DNA of 64,000 nt, taken from NCBI GenBank assembly GCA_049514555.1, contig JBEKUY010000004.1:211603-275602 (forward strand), in the 5' to 3' direction. Within the stretch, counting starts at the first letter, position 1. Every line of letters begins with the position of its first letter. Source of the stretch: JBEKUY01 sp049514555 (GTDB lineage Bacteria; Acidobacteriota; Terriglobia; Acidiferrales; UBA7541). The notes beneath the pieces were generated by a model. The model was given only the letters and a program-made list of their open reading frames with translations, did no database searches and was not told the DNA's origin. Of the stretch, positions 1-8,908 are shown piece by piece. The translations under genes and the position numbers were made by a program.

Positions 1-1
1 G

Positions 2-265
2 ATCTACGGCGGAAACAGCTTTTCCAGCAAGAAGCCCGATCCCTTCGGGGTCCATACGGTCTTGAGGGATTTCGGGGTCACTGCGCGGAGCACGCTGCTG
101 ATCGGGGACTCCGACATCGACGTGCAGACGGCGCGGAACGCCGATACCTGGGCCGCGAGCGTCACCTACGGCTTTGGCTCTCAGGACCGCGAGGCATTTC
201 CGGCGGACGTGTATCTGGACCGTTTGACCGACCTCATTCCGCTCCTAGGCAACCGCGGAGTCTGA
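2..265 (+). CDS. HAD-family phosphatase, C-terminal part (phosphoglycolate phosphatase-like)
   Basis: Only the last 87 or so codons lie in the window; the frame is open from the first bases. The visible part holds two late HAD motifs: a KKPDP segment carrying the conserved lysine, and GDSDIDVQTARNA, the acidic motif that binds the catalytic Mg2+. This pattern is typical of Gph/PGMB-like phosphatases, which hydrolyse small phosphate monoesters such as 2-phosphoglycolate. The nucleophile motif DxDGT is outside the window, so the substrate cannot be assigned. It ends about 100 bp before the first polysaccharide glycosyltransferase, so it may or may not be co-transcribed with it. Confidence 0.8.
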   Translation: MYGGNSFSSKKPDPFGVHTVLRDFGVTARSTLLIGDSDIDVQTARNADTWAASVTYGFGSQDREAFPADVYLDRLTDLIPLLGNRGV

Positions 266-365
266 AGAGGCGGCCTCGGGACTGCCGAGGTCGCTGATAT
301 GGCGCCTTCGTTCCGCAAAATTCCCAATCTTGCCTTCTTGCAGCGGACGAGGCAGACTCTGCCCC

Positions 366-1484
366 GTGATTGTGGGTCTATTCCCCGAGCTGGACGCCAT
401 CGGCGGCATTCAATGCGTCGGCAGGCACATCGCCGCGGTTATGGCCGAGTTTGCCCGGCGCAACGACCTCGAATGCCGGCTGCTCAGTCTGAATGATTCG
501 CACGAACTGCATCGCATGACGGTTGCGGGCCGCGAATTCGTGTTCATGGGGTACGAGCGGGGCAAGTTGCGGCTGGGCGTGGCGGCGGCGCGGGCGGCTT
601 GGCGGGGAGAAGCGCGCATCGTGGTGGCAGCGCACCCGCATTTTGCGCTGGCGGCGCAAGGCATGCGCGCGGTGAGTAGGCGGATGCGCACAATTGTGTG
701 CACGCACGGCATCGAAGTCTGGGAGCCGCTTCCGCTGCTGCGCCGGAGGGCGCTGCGTCACGCGGACGTCGTGCTGGCGCCCAGCCGGGACACGGCCGAG
801 CAAGTTGCGGTGCGGCAGCGCGTGCTGCGCGAGCGCATCCAAGTGCTTCCGTGGGCGCTCGACCCGCAATTTGAGGCTCGCGCCGCGTCGGCTGCCGCAA
901 AAGTCGGTTTGCCGGGAACGTTTCCTCACGGCCGAGTGATTCTCTCGGTCGGGCGCTGGGATTCGAGCGAAGGCTACAAAGGCCTGGATCAGTTGATTTC
1001 CGCCATGCCGCGCCTGCTCTCCGATTGGCCCGATCTCGAGCTTGTTGCGGTTGGCGAGGGCGACGACCGGGCTTCGCTCGAGCATCTCGCCGCGGAACGG
1101 GGCATAAAACGCCGCGTGCACTTTCTTTCGCGAGTTTCGCAGGCGGAACTGGCGGCTTGCTATGCCGCCTGCGAGATCTTCGCGCTGCCGAGCCGCGGAG
1201 AAGGCTTCGGCCTTGTCTACCTCGAAGCCATGTCGCACGGCAAGCCGGTGATCGCGGGCGCGCACGGCGGCGCGCCGGAGGTGGTGGAAGACGGCGCGAC
1301 CGGCTTCCTGGTTTCTCACGGCGACGTTCAGCAGCTCATCACGGCGCTGCGGACGCTGCTCGTGAACCCAGCGCGTGCGCGGCAGATGGGAGCATGCGGC
1401 CGCGCCCGAGTCGAGCGGGAGTTTCGCTACGAGAGATTTGCGGCAGCTTTCGAAGAAATCCTGCGCGAACAATGCGAATCCTAG
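366..1484 (+). CDS. GT4-family glycosyltransferase (GT-B fold)
   Basis: About 372 residues, likely cytoplasmic and transferring a nucleotide-activated sugar during surface-glycan assembly. The C-terminal half has the GT4 E-x7-E signature (E279 and E287, EGFGLVYLEA) followed by GKPVIAG and GGAPEVVEDG, the donor-binding region. The N-terminus reads IVGLFPELDAIGGIQ, where family members normally start, so I take the GTG at 366; a TTG at 330 in the same frame would add 12 unusual residues. It overlaps the next gene by 13 bp, implying translational coupling. It is the first gene of a six-gene rightward operon. Donor and acceptor cannot be told from sequence. Confidence 0.9.
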   Translation: MIVGLFPELDAIGGIQCVGRHIAAVMAEFARRNDLECRLLSLNDSHELHRMTVAGREFVFMGYERGKLRLGVAAARAAWRGEARIVVAAHPHFALAAQGMRAVSRRMRTIVCTHGIEVWEPLPLLRRRALRHADVVLAPSRDTAEQVAVRQRVLRERIQVLPWALDPQFEARAASAAAKVGLPGTFPHGRVILSVGRWDSSEGYKGLDQLISAMPRLLSDWPDLELVAVGEGDDRASLEHLAAERGIKRRVHFLSRVSQAELAACYAACEIFALPSRGEGFGLVYLEAMSHGKPVIAGAHGGAPEVVEDGATGFLVSHGDVQQLITALRTLLVNPARARQMGACGRARVEREFRYERFAAAFEEILREQCES

Positions 1485-2686
1485 AGGTCAGCGAGACGTA
1501 CTACCCCTTTCTGGAAAAGGGAGGCCCTCCCGTGAAGGTCCGCGCGCTGGCGCGGGGACTGGCGGCGCGCGGCCATCGGGTCACCGTTCTCACGGCCGAT
1601 TTTGGCGGAGCGGGCGGGGCCGCGCTCTTGCCATCGCCGTACGGCCGCTCTTTTGAGGAGGGCGGCGTCGAAGCGATCTACTTGCGCAGCCGCCTGCGAT
1701 TTCGTTCGGTGGCCTGGCACGCCGGCCTGGACCGCTTCTGCCGGGAGCGCCTGGGGACCTACGATGTGGCGCACATCTACGGTATGTACGACCTGCTGGG
1801 CCCGGCCGTTGCGGGGCACTGCCGCGCCCGGGGCATCCCCTACGTGGTCGAACCGATCGGCATGTTTCGTCCCATCGTGAGGAGCATCTGGCTCAAACAG
1901 ATGTATCATTGGCTTTGGGGGAAACATTTGGTGACGGGCGCGGCGTGCGTCATCGCGACTTCGGAGCAGGAGATACAGGAACTCGCGACCGGCGGCGTGC
2001 CTCGCGAAAAGATGGTGCTGCGCAGGAACGGCGTCGAGCCGCCGGACGAGCTTCCCGCGCGCGGCACATTTTGGAACAAGCGAAAACTGCCCGCGCGGCG
2101 GAAGAAAGTTCTTTTTCTCGGGCGGCTCGTGCGAAAGAAAAGCCCCGAACTGCTGCTGGAGGCGTTTTCCCGGGTGGTTGGCGGGAGTCCCGCGCTGGAT
2201 GCGCATTTGATAATCGCCGGCCCCGATGGAAACGACGGAACGCTGGGGCGGCTCAAGACGATGGTTGCGCGCCTTAAGCTTGGCGATCGAGTTTCCTTGG
2301 TGGGACCGCTTTTTGGCAAGGAGAAGTGGGCCGCATACGCAGATGCGGATGTTTTTGTGCTGCCCTCGCAGAATGAGAATTTCGGCAATACGGCGGCGGA
2401 GGCTGTTGCGGCGGGCACACCGGTGATTGTGACCGAGACGTGCGGAATCGCTCCGCTGCTCGCGGACCGCGCCGGGATTGTCGTGCCGCATGACGCCGGC
2501 GCAATCGCAGGAGCGTTGGCAGAAGTGCTCGGGAACGATACACTGCGCGAGCGTCTGATTACCGGTTGCGCGGGGGTCCTGCCACAACTCGGTTGGGAAG
2601 AACCCTTGGGTCAGATGGAAGCGCTCTACGGAGAGTTGCTCGCGACCAAGTCGGCAAGGGCCGCTGCGGATACGGAGAAGCCGTGA
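1472..2686 (+). CDS. GT4-family glycosyltransferase
   Basis: 404 residues starting MRILEVSETYYPFLEKGG, a typical GT-B N-terminus with the glycine-rich acceptor loop. The open frame continues upstream of 1472, but that part lies inside the preceding gene and lacks family similarity, so the ATG at 1472 is chosen. The C-terminal domain has E302 and E310 in ENFGNTAAEA, then GTPVIVTETCG, the usual GT4 donor site. FLGRLVRKKSPELLLEAF is the typical start of the second Rossmann domain. It overlaps the GT4 gene before it by 13 bp and the next gene by 4 bp (GTGA), so all three are probably translated as a coupled unit. Confidence 0.9.
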   Translation: MRILEVSETYYPFLEKGGPPVKVRALARGLAARGHRVTVLTADFGGAGGAALLPSPYGRSFEEGGVEAIYLRSRLRFRSVAWHAGLDRFCRERLGTYDVAHIYGMYDLLGPAVAGHCRARGIPYVVEPIGMFRPIVRSIWLKQMYHWLWGKHLVTGAACVIATSEQEIQELATGGVPREKMVLRRNGVEPPDELPARGTFWNKRKLPARRKKVLFLGRLVRKKSPELLLEAFSRVVGGSPALDAHLIIAGPDGNDGTLGRLKTMVARLKLGDRVSLVGPLFGKEKWAAYADADVFVLPSQNENFGNTAAEAVAAGTPVIVTETCGIAPLLADRAGIVVPHDAGAIAGALAEVLGNDTLRERLITGCAGVLPQLGWEEPLGQMEALYGELLATKSARAAADTEKP

Positions 2687-3534
2687 AGGAGCATCCCATC
2701 TTTCGGACCGCTTGGTGGGGCACGAACGTGCTCCTCGCTGCGGCGGTCATCTCCCTGATTTTCGCGGCCGGATGGGAATACTCCGTCCGCCGGTACTTGA
2801 AGGGTTTCTCAGACGCAATCGTGCCTGAAGCAGCGGCCCCGGAGCAGAAAGTCGAGGCCATTCTTGAATGGATGCGCCACGGGCCTTCGCGCAATTCTTC
2901 GGCGCATTCCGGTGAGCTGGCCGCTCGCGATCCACAGAACACGTTGAATTATCGCGAACTGCTGGAAGTGTGCGGCACGGCAACAAACGCTTTCCTAAAC
3001 CTGGGGAAGAGCGGCGGTTTACAGGTGCGGCGGTTGCTGCTGCTCGGGCCAAACCGCGCCACGAAGCACGTGGTGGCGGAGGTGTTGATCGGAGACCGGT
3101 GGGTCGTCGTGGATCCGATGTTCCGCACGATGTTGCGCGATCCGCAGGGACAGCTTCTCACGCGCCAGCAGTTACGGGCGCCCGGGGTCCTCGAACAGGC
3201 CACTCGCGATATCCCGGACTATTCCTCGGAGTACGACTACAACAACGTTGCCCACATCCGTCTGGCGCGCATCCCCCTGATGGGGTTAGGGCTGCGCCGA
3301 GTTCTCGACAGGATGTATTCCGGCTGGGATGAAGCGTTTGATTGGAGCCTGATCTTGGAGCGCGAGTCGTTCGCAATGCTCTTTGCTTCCTTCCTGGCAA
3401 CGGTCTTTCTATTGATTGGGCGCCTGGGGCTGGCCTGGTATGCCGATCGCCGGCTCCACATCCCGCGTTTGCGGCTTCGAACGCAAATCCTGCGTGCGAG
3501 GGCGGCACTGTTTTCCAGCCCGGAACTGAAATAG
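2683..3534 (+). CDS. Membrane-anchored transglutaminase-like cysteine protein
   Basis: 283 residues from a GTG whose last bases overlap the stop of the glycosyltransferase before it. There is a hydrophobic segment at about residues 14-32 and a second near residues 230-250, with a globular domain between them that probably faces the periplasm. The globular part has the transglutaminase-core pattern: Cys97 in EVCGTATNAF, His129 in TKHVVAEV and Asp144 in WVVVDPMF, in the right order and spacing for a Cys-His-Asp triad. Such domains act as transglutaminases, peptidases or acyl/amide-transfer enzymes. The place between glycosyltransferases and an AsnB-like enzyme points to a role in polysaccharide modification or export, which is inference. 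Substrate unknown. Confidence 0.75.
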   Translation: MKEHPIFRTAWWGTNVLLAAAVISLIFAAGWEYSVRRYLKGFSDAIVPEAAAPEQKVEAILEWMRHGPSRNSSAHSGELAARDPQNTLNYRELLEVCGTATNAFLNLGKSGGLQVRRLLLLGPNRATKHVVAEVLIGDRWVVVDPMFRTMLRDPQGQLLTRQQLRAPGVLEQATRDIPDYSSEYDYNNVAHIRLARIPLMGLGLRRVLDRMYSGWDEAFDWSLILERESFAMLFASFLATVFLLIGRLGLAWYADRRLHIPRLRLRTQILRARAALFSSPELK

Positions 3535-3537
3535 CCC

Positions 3538-5505
3538 GTGTGCGGCATCTGTGGTGCCGTGGGAATCGAGGCGCGGGGCGAAGCGGAGGCGGTGACGCGC
3601 CGCATGGCCGCCGCGCTCGCACACCGCGGCCCCGATGACGAAGGCTTCCTCTGCAATGATACGCGTGCGCCCGGACTCGCGCTGGGCATGCGCCGCTTGA
3701 GCATCATCGACCTCGCTGGCGGACACCAACCGATCTGGAATGAAACACACGACGTCGCCGTCATTTTGAACGGCGAGATCTACAACTTCCATGAGTTGCG
3801 CAGCATTCTCGAGCGGTGTGGCCACCGGTTCGCCACTTGCTCGGACACGGAAGTGCTCGTGCATGGCTGGGAGGAATGGGGCGAGGACCTGTTGGCCGAG
3901 CTGCGCGGGATGTTTGCCTTCGCGCTGCTGGATCTGCGGCGGCGCCATGCCGCATTGCCGACGCTCTTCCTGGCGCGTGATCCTCTGGGGATCAAGCCGC
4001 TGTATTACGCCGAGTCGAATGGCGCGCTGCTGTTCGCCTCCGAGGTGCGAGCGCTGCTCGCGAGCGGGCGTGTGGCGAGGCGGATCTCACTCGACGCGCT
4101 GACGGCGTATCTGCTCTTTGGATCGGTTTCCGAGCCGGTCACGCTGGTCGAGGGTGTGTATTCGGTCCCGCCGGGCCACCGCATGGTCTTGTACGCGCCG
4201 GATCGGCGGCGTACGCCGCGCGCGCGTCCCTGGTGGGACGCACGACGCAGCTTGGCCGCCCACGACACCCGCAGGCCCCTCAGCCTTTCTGAGGCCGCCA
4301 GCCGCTTGCGGCCTCTCCTGGAAGACGCCGTGCGCAGCCACCTGGTTGCAGACGTTCCCGTTGGCCTGTTCCTTTCGAGCGGACTCGATTCAACGGCGAT
4401 TGCGGCGCTAGCGGCGCGGGCGCAAGCCGGCCTGCATAGCTTCACCGCTTCGTTTCCCGAGACGGACTACGACGAAGCGCCGGCTGCACGGCGAATTGCC
4501 GAGCGTTGCGGCACGCACCATGACGAAGTGCCGCTGACCGGCGGTGAGATACTCTCGCGGCTTGATGAGGCGCTCACAGCGCTCGATCAGCCGACCATGG
4601 ACGGAATCAATACCTACGTCGTTTGCTGGGCGGCGCGGCAGGTGGGGCTTAAGGTGGCGCTCTCAGGCTTGGGCGGCGATGAGCTTTTCGCCGGCTATCG
4701 CAGCTTCGATGACACTCAGCGGCTCGCCCGCGCGAGCCTGATCGCGCGCATGTTTCCGGGGGCATTGCGCCGCGCCAGTGCGCCGCTCATCGAGCGCCTC
4801 GCCGCCCATCGCGCCACACCGGATGCGGCTCGCAAGGCCGCGGCGGCGTGGCGGGTGCCGCGTGCGTTGCCGCATGCCTATTTTTTCGCACGCGCGCTGC
4901 TCCCGCCCGGCGAACTCGACAAGATCGTCACGCCATGCCTGCGGAGAAGCGCAATTTCTCCCGACGGGGAGGCGCTCGCGCCCACTTGGCTCGGCTGGCT
5001 TGAGGGCGCGGCTTCCGTCGCCGATCGGTTGGGGCCCGTCGCAGCGGTTTCGTGGCTCGAGCTGCGGACCTACATGGCCAGCACTCTCTTGCGCGATACC
5101 GATTCAGTGAGCATGGACCGTTCGCTCGAGGTGCGCGTGCCGCTGCTGGACCGTCCGCTCGTGGAATTCATTTTGACGCTGCCCGAGCGCGCGCGGCGCC
5201 GGCCGGGTGCGCAGAAGGCGCTGCTGGTCGAAGCCTTGAGAGATTTACTGCCGCCGGAAGCGCTGGCGCAGCCCAAGCGCACGTTCACGCTTCCTTGGGA
5301 GCACTGGTTGCGCGGCCCCTTGCGTCCGCGGGTGGAGAGCAGCCTGAACGAGCCGGCTCCCGCGCTTGCCGGGCATTTTCGCCCGGGCGGGGTGAATTCC
5401 ATCTGGCAGGCATTTCTTGCCGGAGGCACCACTTGGTCGCGTCCGTGGTCCCTTTACGTTCTGAACGAATGGTGCCGCCGACACCTGGCGACGGGAGCCG
5501 GGTAA
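3538..5505 (+). CDS. asnB: Asparagine synthase (glutamine-hydrolysing), AsnB type
   Basis: 655 residues, GTG start three bases after the transglutaminase-like gene. After the initiator comes Cys2 (CGICGAVG), the N-terminal glutaminase nucleophile, then HRGPDDEG and the MRRLSIIDLAGG glutamine-binding segment. The synthetase half has the pyrophosphate loop SGLDST at residues 281-286 and GLGGDELFAGY. The reaction is ATP-dependent transfer of glutamine-derived ammonia to a carboxylate. In capsule and exopolysaccharide operons AsnB homologues often amidate a sugar acid or another non-aspartate substrate; the position here, next to glycosyltransferases and a carbamoyltransferase, favours that over plain asparagine supply. 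Both catalytic sites look intact. Confidence 0.9.
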   Translation: MCGICGAVGIEARGEAEAVTRRMAAALAHRGPDDEGFLCNDTRAPGLALGMRRLSIIDLAGGHQPIWNETHDVAVILNGEIYNFHELRSILERCGHRFATCSDTEVLVHGWEEWGEDLLAELRGMFAFALLDLRRRHAALPTLFLARDPLGIKPLYYAESNGALLFASEVRALLASGRVARRISLDALTAYLLFGSVSEPVTLVEGVYSVPPGHRMVLYAPDRRRTPRARPWWDARRSLAAHDTRRPLSLSEAASRLRPLLEDAVRSHLVADVPVGLFLSSGLDSTAIAALAARAQAGLHSFTASFPETDYDEAPAARRIAERCGTHHDEVPLTGGEILSRLDEALTALDQPTMDGINTYVVCWAARQVGLKVALSGLGGDELFAGYRSFDDTQRLARASLIARMFPGALRRASAPLIERLAAHRATPDAARKAAAAWRVPRALPHAYFFARALLPPGELDKIVTPCLRRSAISPDGEALAPTWLGWLEGAASVADRLGPVAAVSWLELRTYMASTLLRDTDSVSMDRSLEVRVPLLDRPLVEFILTLPERARRRPGAQKALLVEALRDLLPPEALAQPKRTFTLPWEHWLRGPLRPRVESSLNEPAPALAGHFRPGGVNSIWQAFLAGGTTWSRPWSLYVLNEWCRRHLATGAG

Positions 5506-5527
5506 GGTACACTGGCTTCTGGGCGGA

Positions 5528-7264
5528 ATGAATATCCTGGGAATTAACGCGTACCACGGAAATGCCTCGGCGGCGCTCGTTTCGGACGGCCGTCTTGTCG
5601 CGGCGGTCGAGGAAGAGCGATTCAATCGCGTGAAATACGCGGCCGGCTTTCCAGCCCAGGCGATTCGTTACTGCCTGGATGAAGCCGGACTGACGCTTGG
5701 CGAGATCGATCATGTGGCGGTGCCGCGGAATCCCTGGGCCCGGCTCGGCACGAAGCTGCTCTACGCCCTGCGCATGCCGTCGTTCGCCCGCGAACGCGTC
5801 CGGGTCATGGCGAAGTTTACCGGTATCCGCGAAGCGCTTGCGCAAGCCTTCGACGCCGATCCGGCGAAGATCCAGGCCCGGTTCCATCGTATCGAGCATC
5901 ACCAAGCCCATCTGGCGAGCACGTTCTTTGTTTCTCCGTTCGATCGCGCCGCGGCGCTCTCGGCCGACGGTTTGGGCGATTTCGCCAGCACCATGTGGGC
6001 GTCCGGTGAAGGTAACCGCATGCGCATCGGCGGCGCCGTGGCGTTTCCCCATTCGCTCGGTTTGTACTACACCGCGGTGACGCAGTATCTCGGCTTTCTG
6101 AAATACGGCGACGAGTACAAAGTCATGGGTTTGGCCGCCTACGGCCAGCCGGAGCATCTCGACGTCTTCCGCGAAATCGTGCAGGCGGATCACCAGGCGT
6201 TCCGCTTGAGTCTCGACTACTTCACACACCACCGCACCGGGCCCGAGATGAGTTGGGCCGAAGCGGATAAGGCGCCTTCACTCGGCCGCCTGTATTCGGA
6301 AAGAATGCCGCAGCGGCTGGGACCGGGGCGGCGGCCCGAAGAGCCGGTCGAAGCGCGTCACCGCAATCTGGCTGCGGCCTTGCAGGCACGGCTCGAAGAA
6401 GTGTACCTGGGAATGCTCCGCGGGTTGCACGCGGAAACGGGCGCGGCGGCCGTCTGCCTCGCCGGCGGCGTGGCATTCAACTGCGTGGCCAATGGAAAAA
6501 TCTTCGATGCCACGCCATTTGAACGTGTGTACGTACAGCCGGCGGCGGGCGACGGTGGCCTGTCGGTTGGCGCGGCGTTTTTTGTTTGGCACCAGCTTCT
6601 CGGCCAGCCGCGTGGTTTCGTCATGGACCACGCTTATTGGGGGCCGGGGTATTCCCTGGAAAGAACTCGCGCAGCCGTCGAAGCGGCCGACTTCATGCGT
6701 TCCGGCTATCGGGTGCGCGAGCTGGCTGAGGCAGAACTCACGCGTACCGCCGCGAAGATCGTAGCCGATGGCAAGATTCTTGGCTGGTTCCAGGGCCGAG
6801 CCGAATGGGGACCGCGCGCGCTCGGCAACCGCAGCATTGTCGCTGACCCGCGGCGTGCGGAAATGAAAGACGTGCTCAACCGGCGCATCAAGCACCGCGA
6901 ACCCTTTCGCCCATTTGCTCCTTCGATTCTTGCCGAAGCAACGGGGGAATACTTTGAGAAGTCGCAACCGTCGCCGTTCATGACCCTGGCGTATCCGGTC
7001 CGCGCCGAAAAACGCGCCGCGATTCCCGCACCGACGCACGTGGACGGCACCGGCCGCCTGCAAACCGTCTCCCGCGAGGCGAACCCTCGATATTGGCGGT
7101 TGATTCGCGAGTTCGGGAACATCACCGGCGTGCCGGTGTTGTTGAACACCTCGTTTAACGATAATGAACCCATCGTTTGCCGCCCCGAAGAAGCCATCGA
7201 TTGTTTCCTTCGCACGCAGATGGATGCGCTGGCTTTGGGCGATTTTCTCATCGAGAAACCCTGA
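5528..7264 (+). CDS. NodU/CmcH-family O-carbamoyltransferase
   Basis: 578 residues, full length for the family. The N-terminus MNILGINAYHGNASAALV and EEERFNRVKY are characteristic, and HHQAH at residues 124-128 supplies metal-binding histidines of the Kae1-like domain. The C-terminal domain has WGPRALGNRS from residue 427, NRRIKHREPFRPFAP and LLNTSFNDNEPIV, all standard for NodU. The family uses carbamoyl phosphate and ATP to carbamoylate a hydroxyl, commonly on a sugar. Within this operon it most likely decorates the glycan being built. It lies 22 bp after asnB and 6 bp before the next glycosyltransferase. The acceptor is unknown. Confidence 0.92.
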   Translation: MNILGINAYHGNASAALVSDGRLVAAVEEERFNRVKYAAGFPAQAIRYCLDEAGLTLGEIDHVAVPRNPWARLGTKLLYALRMPSFARERVRVMAKFTGIREALAQAFDADPAKIQARFHRIEHHQAHLASTFFVSPFDRAAALSADGLGDFASTMWASGEGNRMRIGGAVAFPHSLGLYYTAVTQYLGFLKYGDEYKVMGLAAYGQPEHLDVFREIVQADHQAFRLSLDYFTHHRTGPEMSWAEADKAPSLGRLYSERMPQRLGPGRRPEEPVEARHRNLAAALQARLEEVYLGMLRGLHAETGAAAVCLAGGVAFNCVANGKIFDATPFERVYVQPAAGDGGLSVGAAFFVWHQLLGQPRGFVMDHAYWGPGYSLERTRAAVEAADFMRSGYRVRELAEAELTRTAAKIVADGKILGWFQGRAEWGPRALGNRSIVADPRRAEMKDVLNRRIKHREPFRPFAPSILAEATGEYFEKSQPSPFMTLAYPVRAEKRAAIPAPTHVDGTGRLQTVSREANPRYWRLIREFGNITGVPVLLNTSFNDNEPIVCRPEEAIDCFLRTQMDALALGDFLIEKP

Positions 7265-7270
7265 TTCACG

Positions 7271-8491
7271 ATGCGCGTCCTGCTACTAAACCTTTACTAC
7301 CCGCCGGACACGTCGGCGACCGCGAAGATAGCCGCGTCCCTAGTGGAGGCGCTTGCCGCGAAGCACGACGTAACGGTCCTCTGTGGCCGCCCGTCTTATA
7401 ACCCGGCCGAGAAACGGCCTTGGCGGCTTTGGAGGACCGAGCGGCAGGGACGAATCGCCGTGATCCGCGTGGGCTCGACCGATTATCCGCGCTTCCGTAT
7501 CAGCCGGCGCGTGATCAATTACCTCACGTACACAGCACTGGCGGTTCTGCGCGCGCTCTTTGTGCGGTGCGACGTGGTGCTGGCCATGACCGACCCGCCG
7601 TTTGAAGGCATAGTTGGGGCGTTCGTATCCCTGCTGAAACGGCGTCCGCTGGTCTACAACATCCAGGACCTGTACCCGGAAATGGCCTTGTTCGGAGGAT
7701 TGATGGGCCCTGGCTGGCTGGCACGCTTGTGGGAGAGACTCCACCGCTGGGCGCTCAAGCGCGCGCAGCGTGTGGTTGTGCTCGGCGAGGACATGCGGGA
7801 ACGCATTGTCCGGAAAGGCGTCCCGGAATCGCGCATCGAGGTCGTGCATAACGGAGCGGTCATTCCGGCGGCGGACGCGCCGCCGCAGCCGCTCGATTCC
7901 GAATTGATGGCCGCGGTTCGTGGCGAGTATCGTTTCGTTGCCGTGCACGCCGGTAACATAGGGTTCTACGGCGCTTGGGAGACCCTGGTCGCCGCCGCGC
8001 GCGAACTCGAGGATGATGGCGTGGGACTCGTGTTTGTCGGCGAAGGCGCGGAGAAGGCCCGAGTTGAGGCGGCTGCGGAGGGTTGCGCGGCTGTGCGCCT
8101 ACTGCCAATCGTCCCAGCGGAAAAGATGCCTTCCGTACACGCGGCTGCCGATATTCTCATCATCACCGTGAAGCGCGGGCTGGAGGGCGTGGTGGTACCG
8201 AGCAAGATGTACGAAATTCTGGCGGCAGGAAAAGCCGTTGTCGTGGTAGCGCCGCCCGAAAGCGAACCGGCGCGCATAGGCACAGCCCGGGGTTGTGGCG
8301 TCGTCTGCGACCCGGAACAGCCTCTGTTGCTCGCTGCCTGCCTTCGCCAACTCGCGCACGAACCGGAGCGGGTACGCCAGATGGGAATGCGCGCCCGAGC
8401 GATTGCCGCCGACTACGACAGAGTACGAGAGCTTGGGAAATTCGTGCCATTGGTGGAGGAGGTTGCTGGAACGGCAAAACAGTCCTCGTGA
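7271..8491 (+). CDS. GT4-family glycosyltransferase (WbuB-like)
   Basis: 406 residues. The N-terminus MRVLLLNLYYPPDTSAT and the segment VYNIQDLYPEMA are typical of WbuB-like GT4 enzymes that add amino sugars such as N-acetylfucosamine in O-antigens. The donor-binding region is VVVPSKMYEILAAGKAVV, with Glu315 as the first conserved acid. It starts 6 bp after the carbamoyltransferase stop and ends the tight operon; the following 417 bp carry no gene. Sugar specificity cannot be read from sequence. Confidence 0.9.
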   Translation: MRVLLLNLYYPPDTSATAKIAASLVEALAAKHDVTVLCGRPSYNPAEKRPWRLWRTERQGRIAVIRVGSTDYPRFRISRRVINYLTYTALAVLRALFVRCDVVLAMTDPPFEGIVGAFVSLLKRRPLVYNIQDLYPEMALFGGLMGPGWLARLWERLHRWALKRAQRVVVLGEDMRERIVRKGVPESRIEVVHNGAVIPAADAPPQPLDSELMAAVRGEYRFVAVHAGNIGFYGAWETLVAAARELEDDGVGLVFVGEGAEKARVEAAAEGCAAVRLLPIVPAEKMPSVHAAADILIITVKRGLEGVVVPSKMYEILAAGKAVVVVAPPESEPARIGTARGCGVVCDPEQPLLLAACLRQLAHEPERVRQMGMRARAIAADYDRVRELGKFVPLVEEVAGTAKQSS

Positions 8492-8908
8492 TCGGCGGAT
8501 CGGCTGGATTCCCCGTGGCGCAGGGGTGCGTGTCGTAGACGACCTCTGCACTGAGCTAACGTGGCACTGCTGCCCATTTGGGCACCAGGTGGCGCATCCG
8601 CATGTTTGGCGCGGTTCAGATCGGCCTAGAATTAGTTATACACAAGGTGGAGATCAACGCCGACTGGGCAGTGAACTCCGGCTTGGTGCCTGCCGCAGAT
8701 GGGCCAGTAAACGGTCACCTGAGGCATGGGACTTGCATCAAACAGTAGCAGTAGCTTGGGACGCGCCGGGCTCGATCTTGGGATGCTCGGCGTGAGTAAG
8801 AGGAAGTAGCTGGGGGAAGTCGCCGGGCTCGCCCGGCAAGAAACTCTCAGAGGCAAACGGCTTCGCGTCGCGGAGCCGAAGTCACAATCCGCCTGAAGGA
8901 GCACGAGT
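8492..8908. other. 417-bp intergenic stretch without a recognisable gene
   Basis: Open frames here are short and overlap the ends of the neighbours on the wrong strand. The sequence includes a compact hairpin at 8822-8837 (GCCGGGC paired with GCCCGGC) with no T-run after it, so it is not a clear intrinsic terminator. An AAGGAG at 8896-8901 is placed correctly for the GTG of the next gene. The stretch probably holds the end of the polysaccharide operon transcript and the promoter of the next gene, but I cannot place a promoter. Confidence 0.4.

Noticed and set aside
8822..8837. Intrinsic terminator after the polysaccharide operon
   Set aside because: The GCCGGGC/GCCCGGC hairpin lacks a T-run and lies just ahead of the next gene's ribosome site rather than at the operon end.
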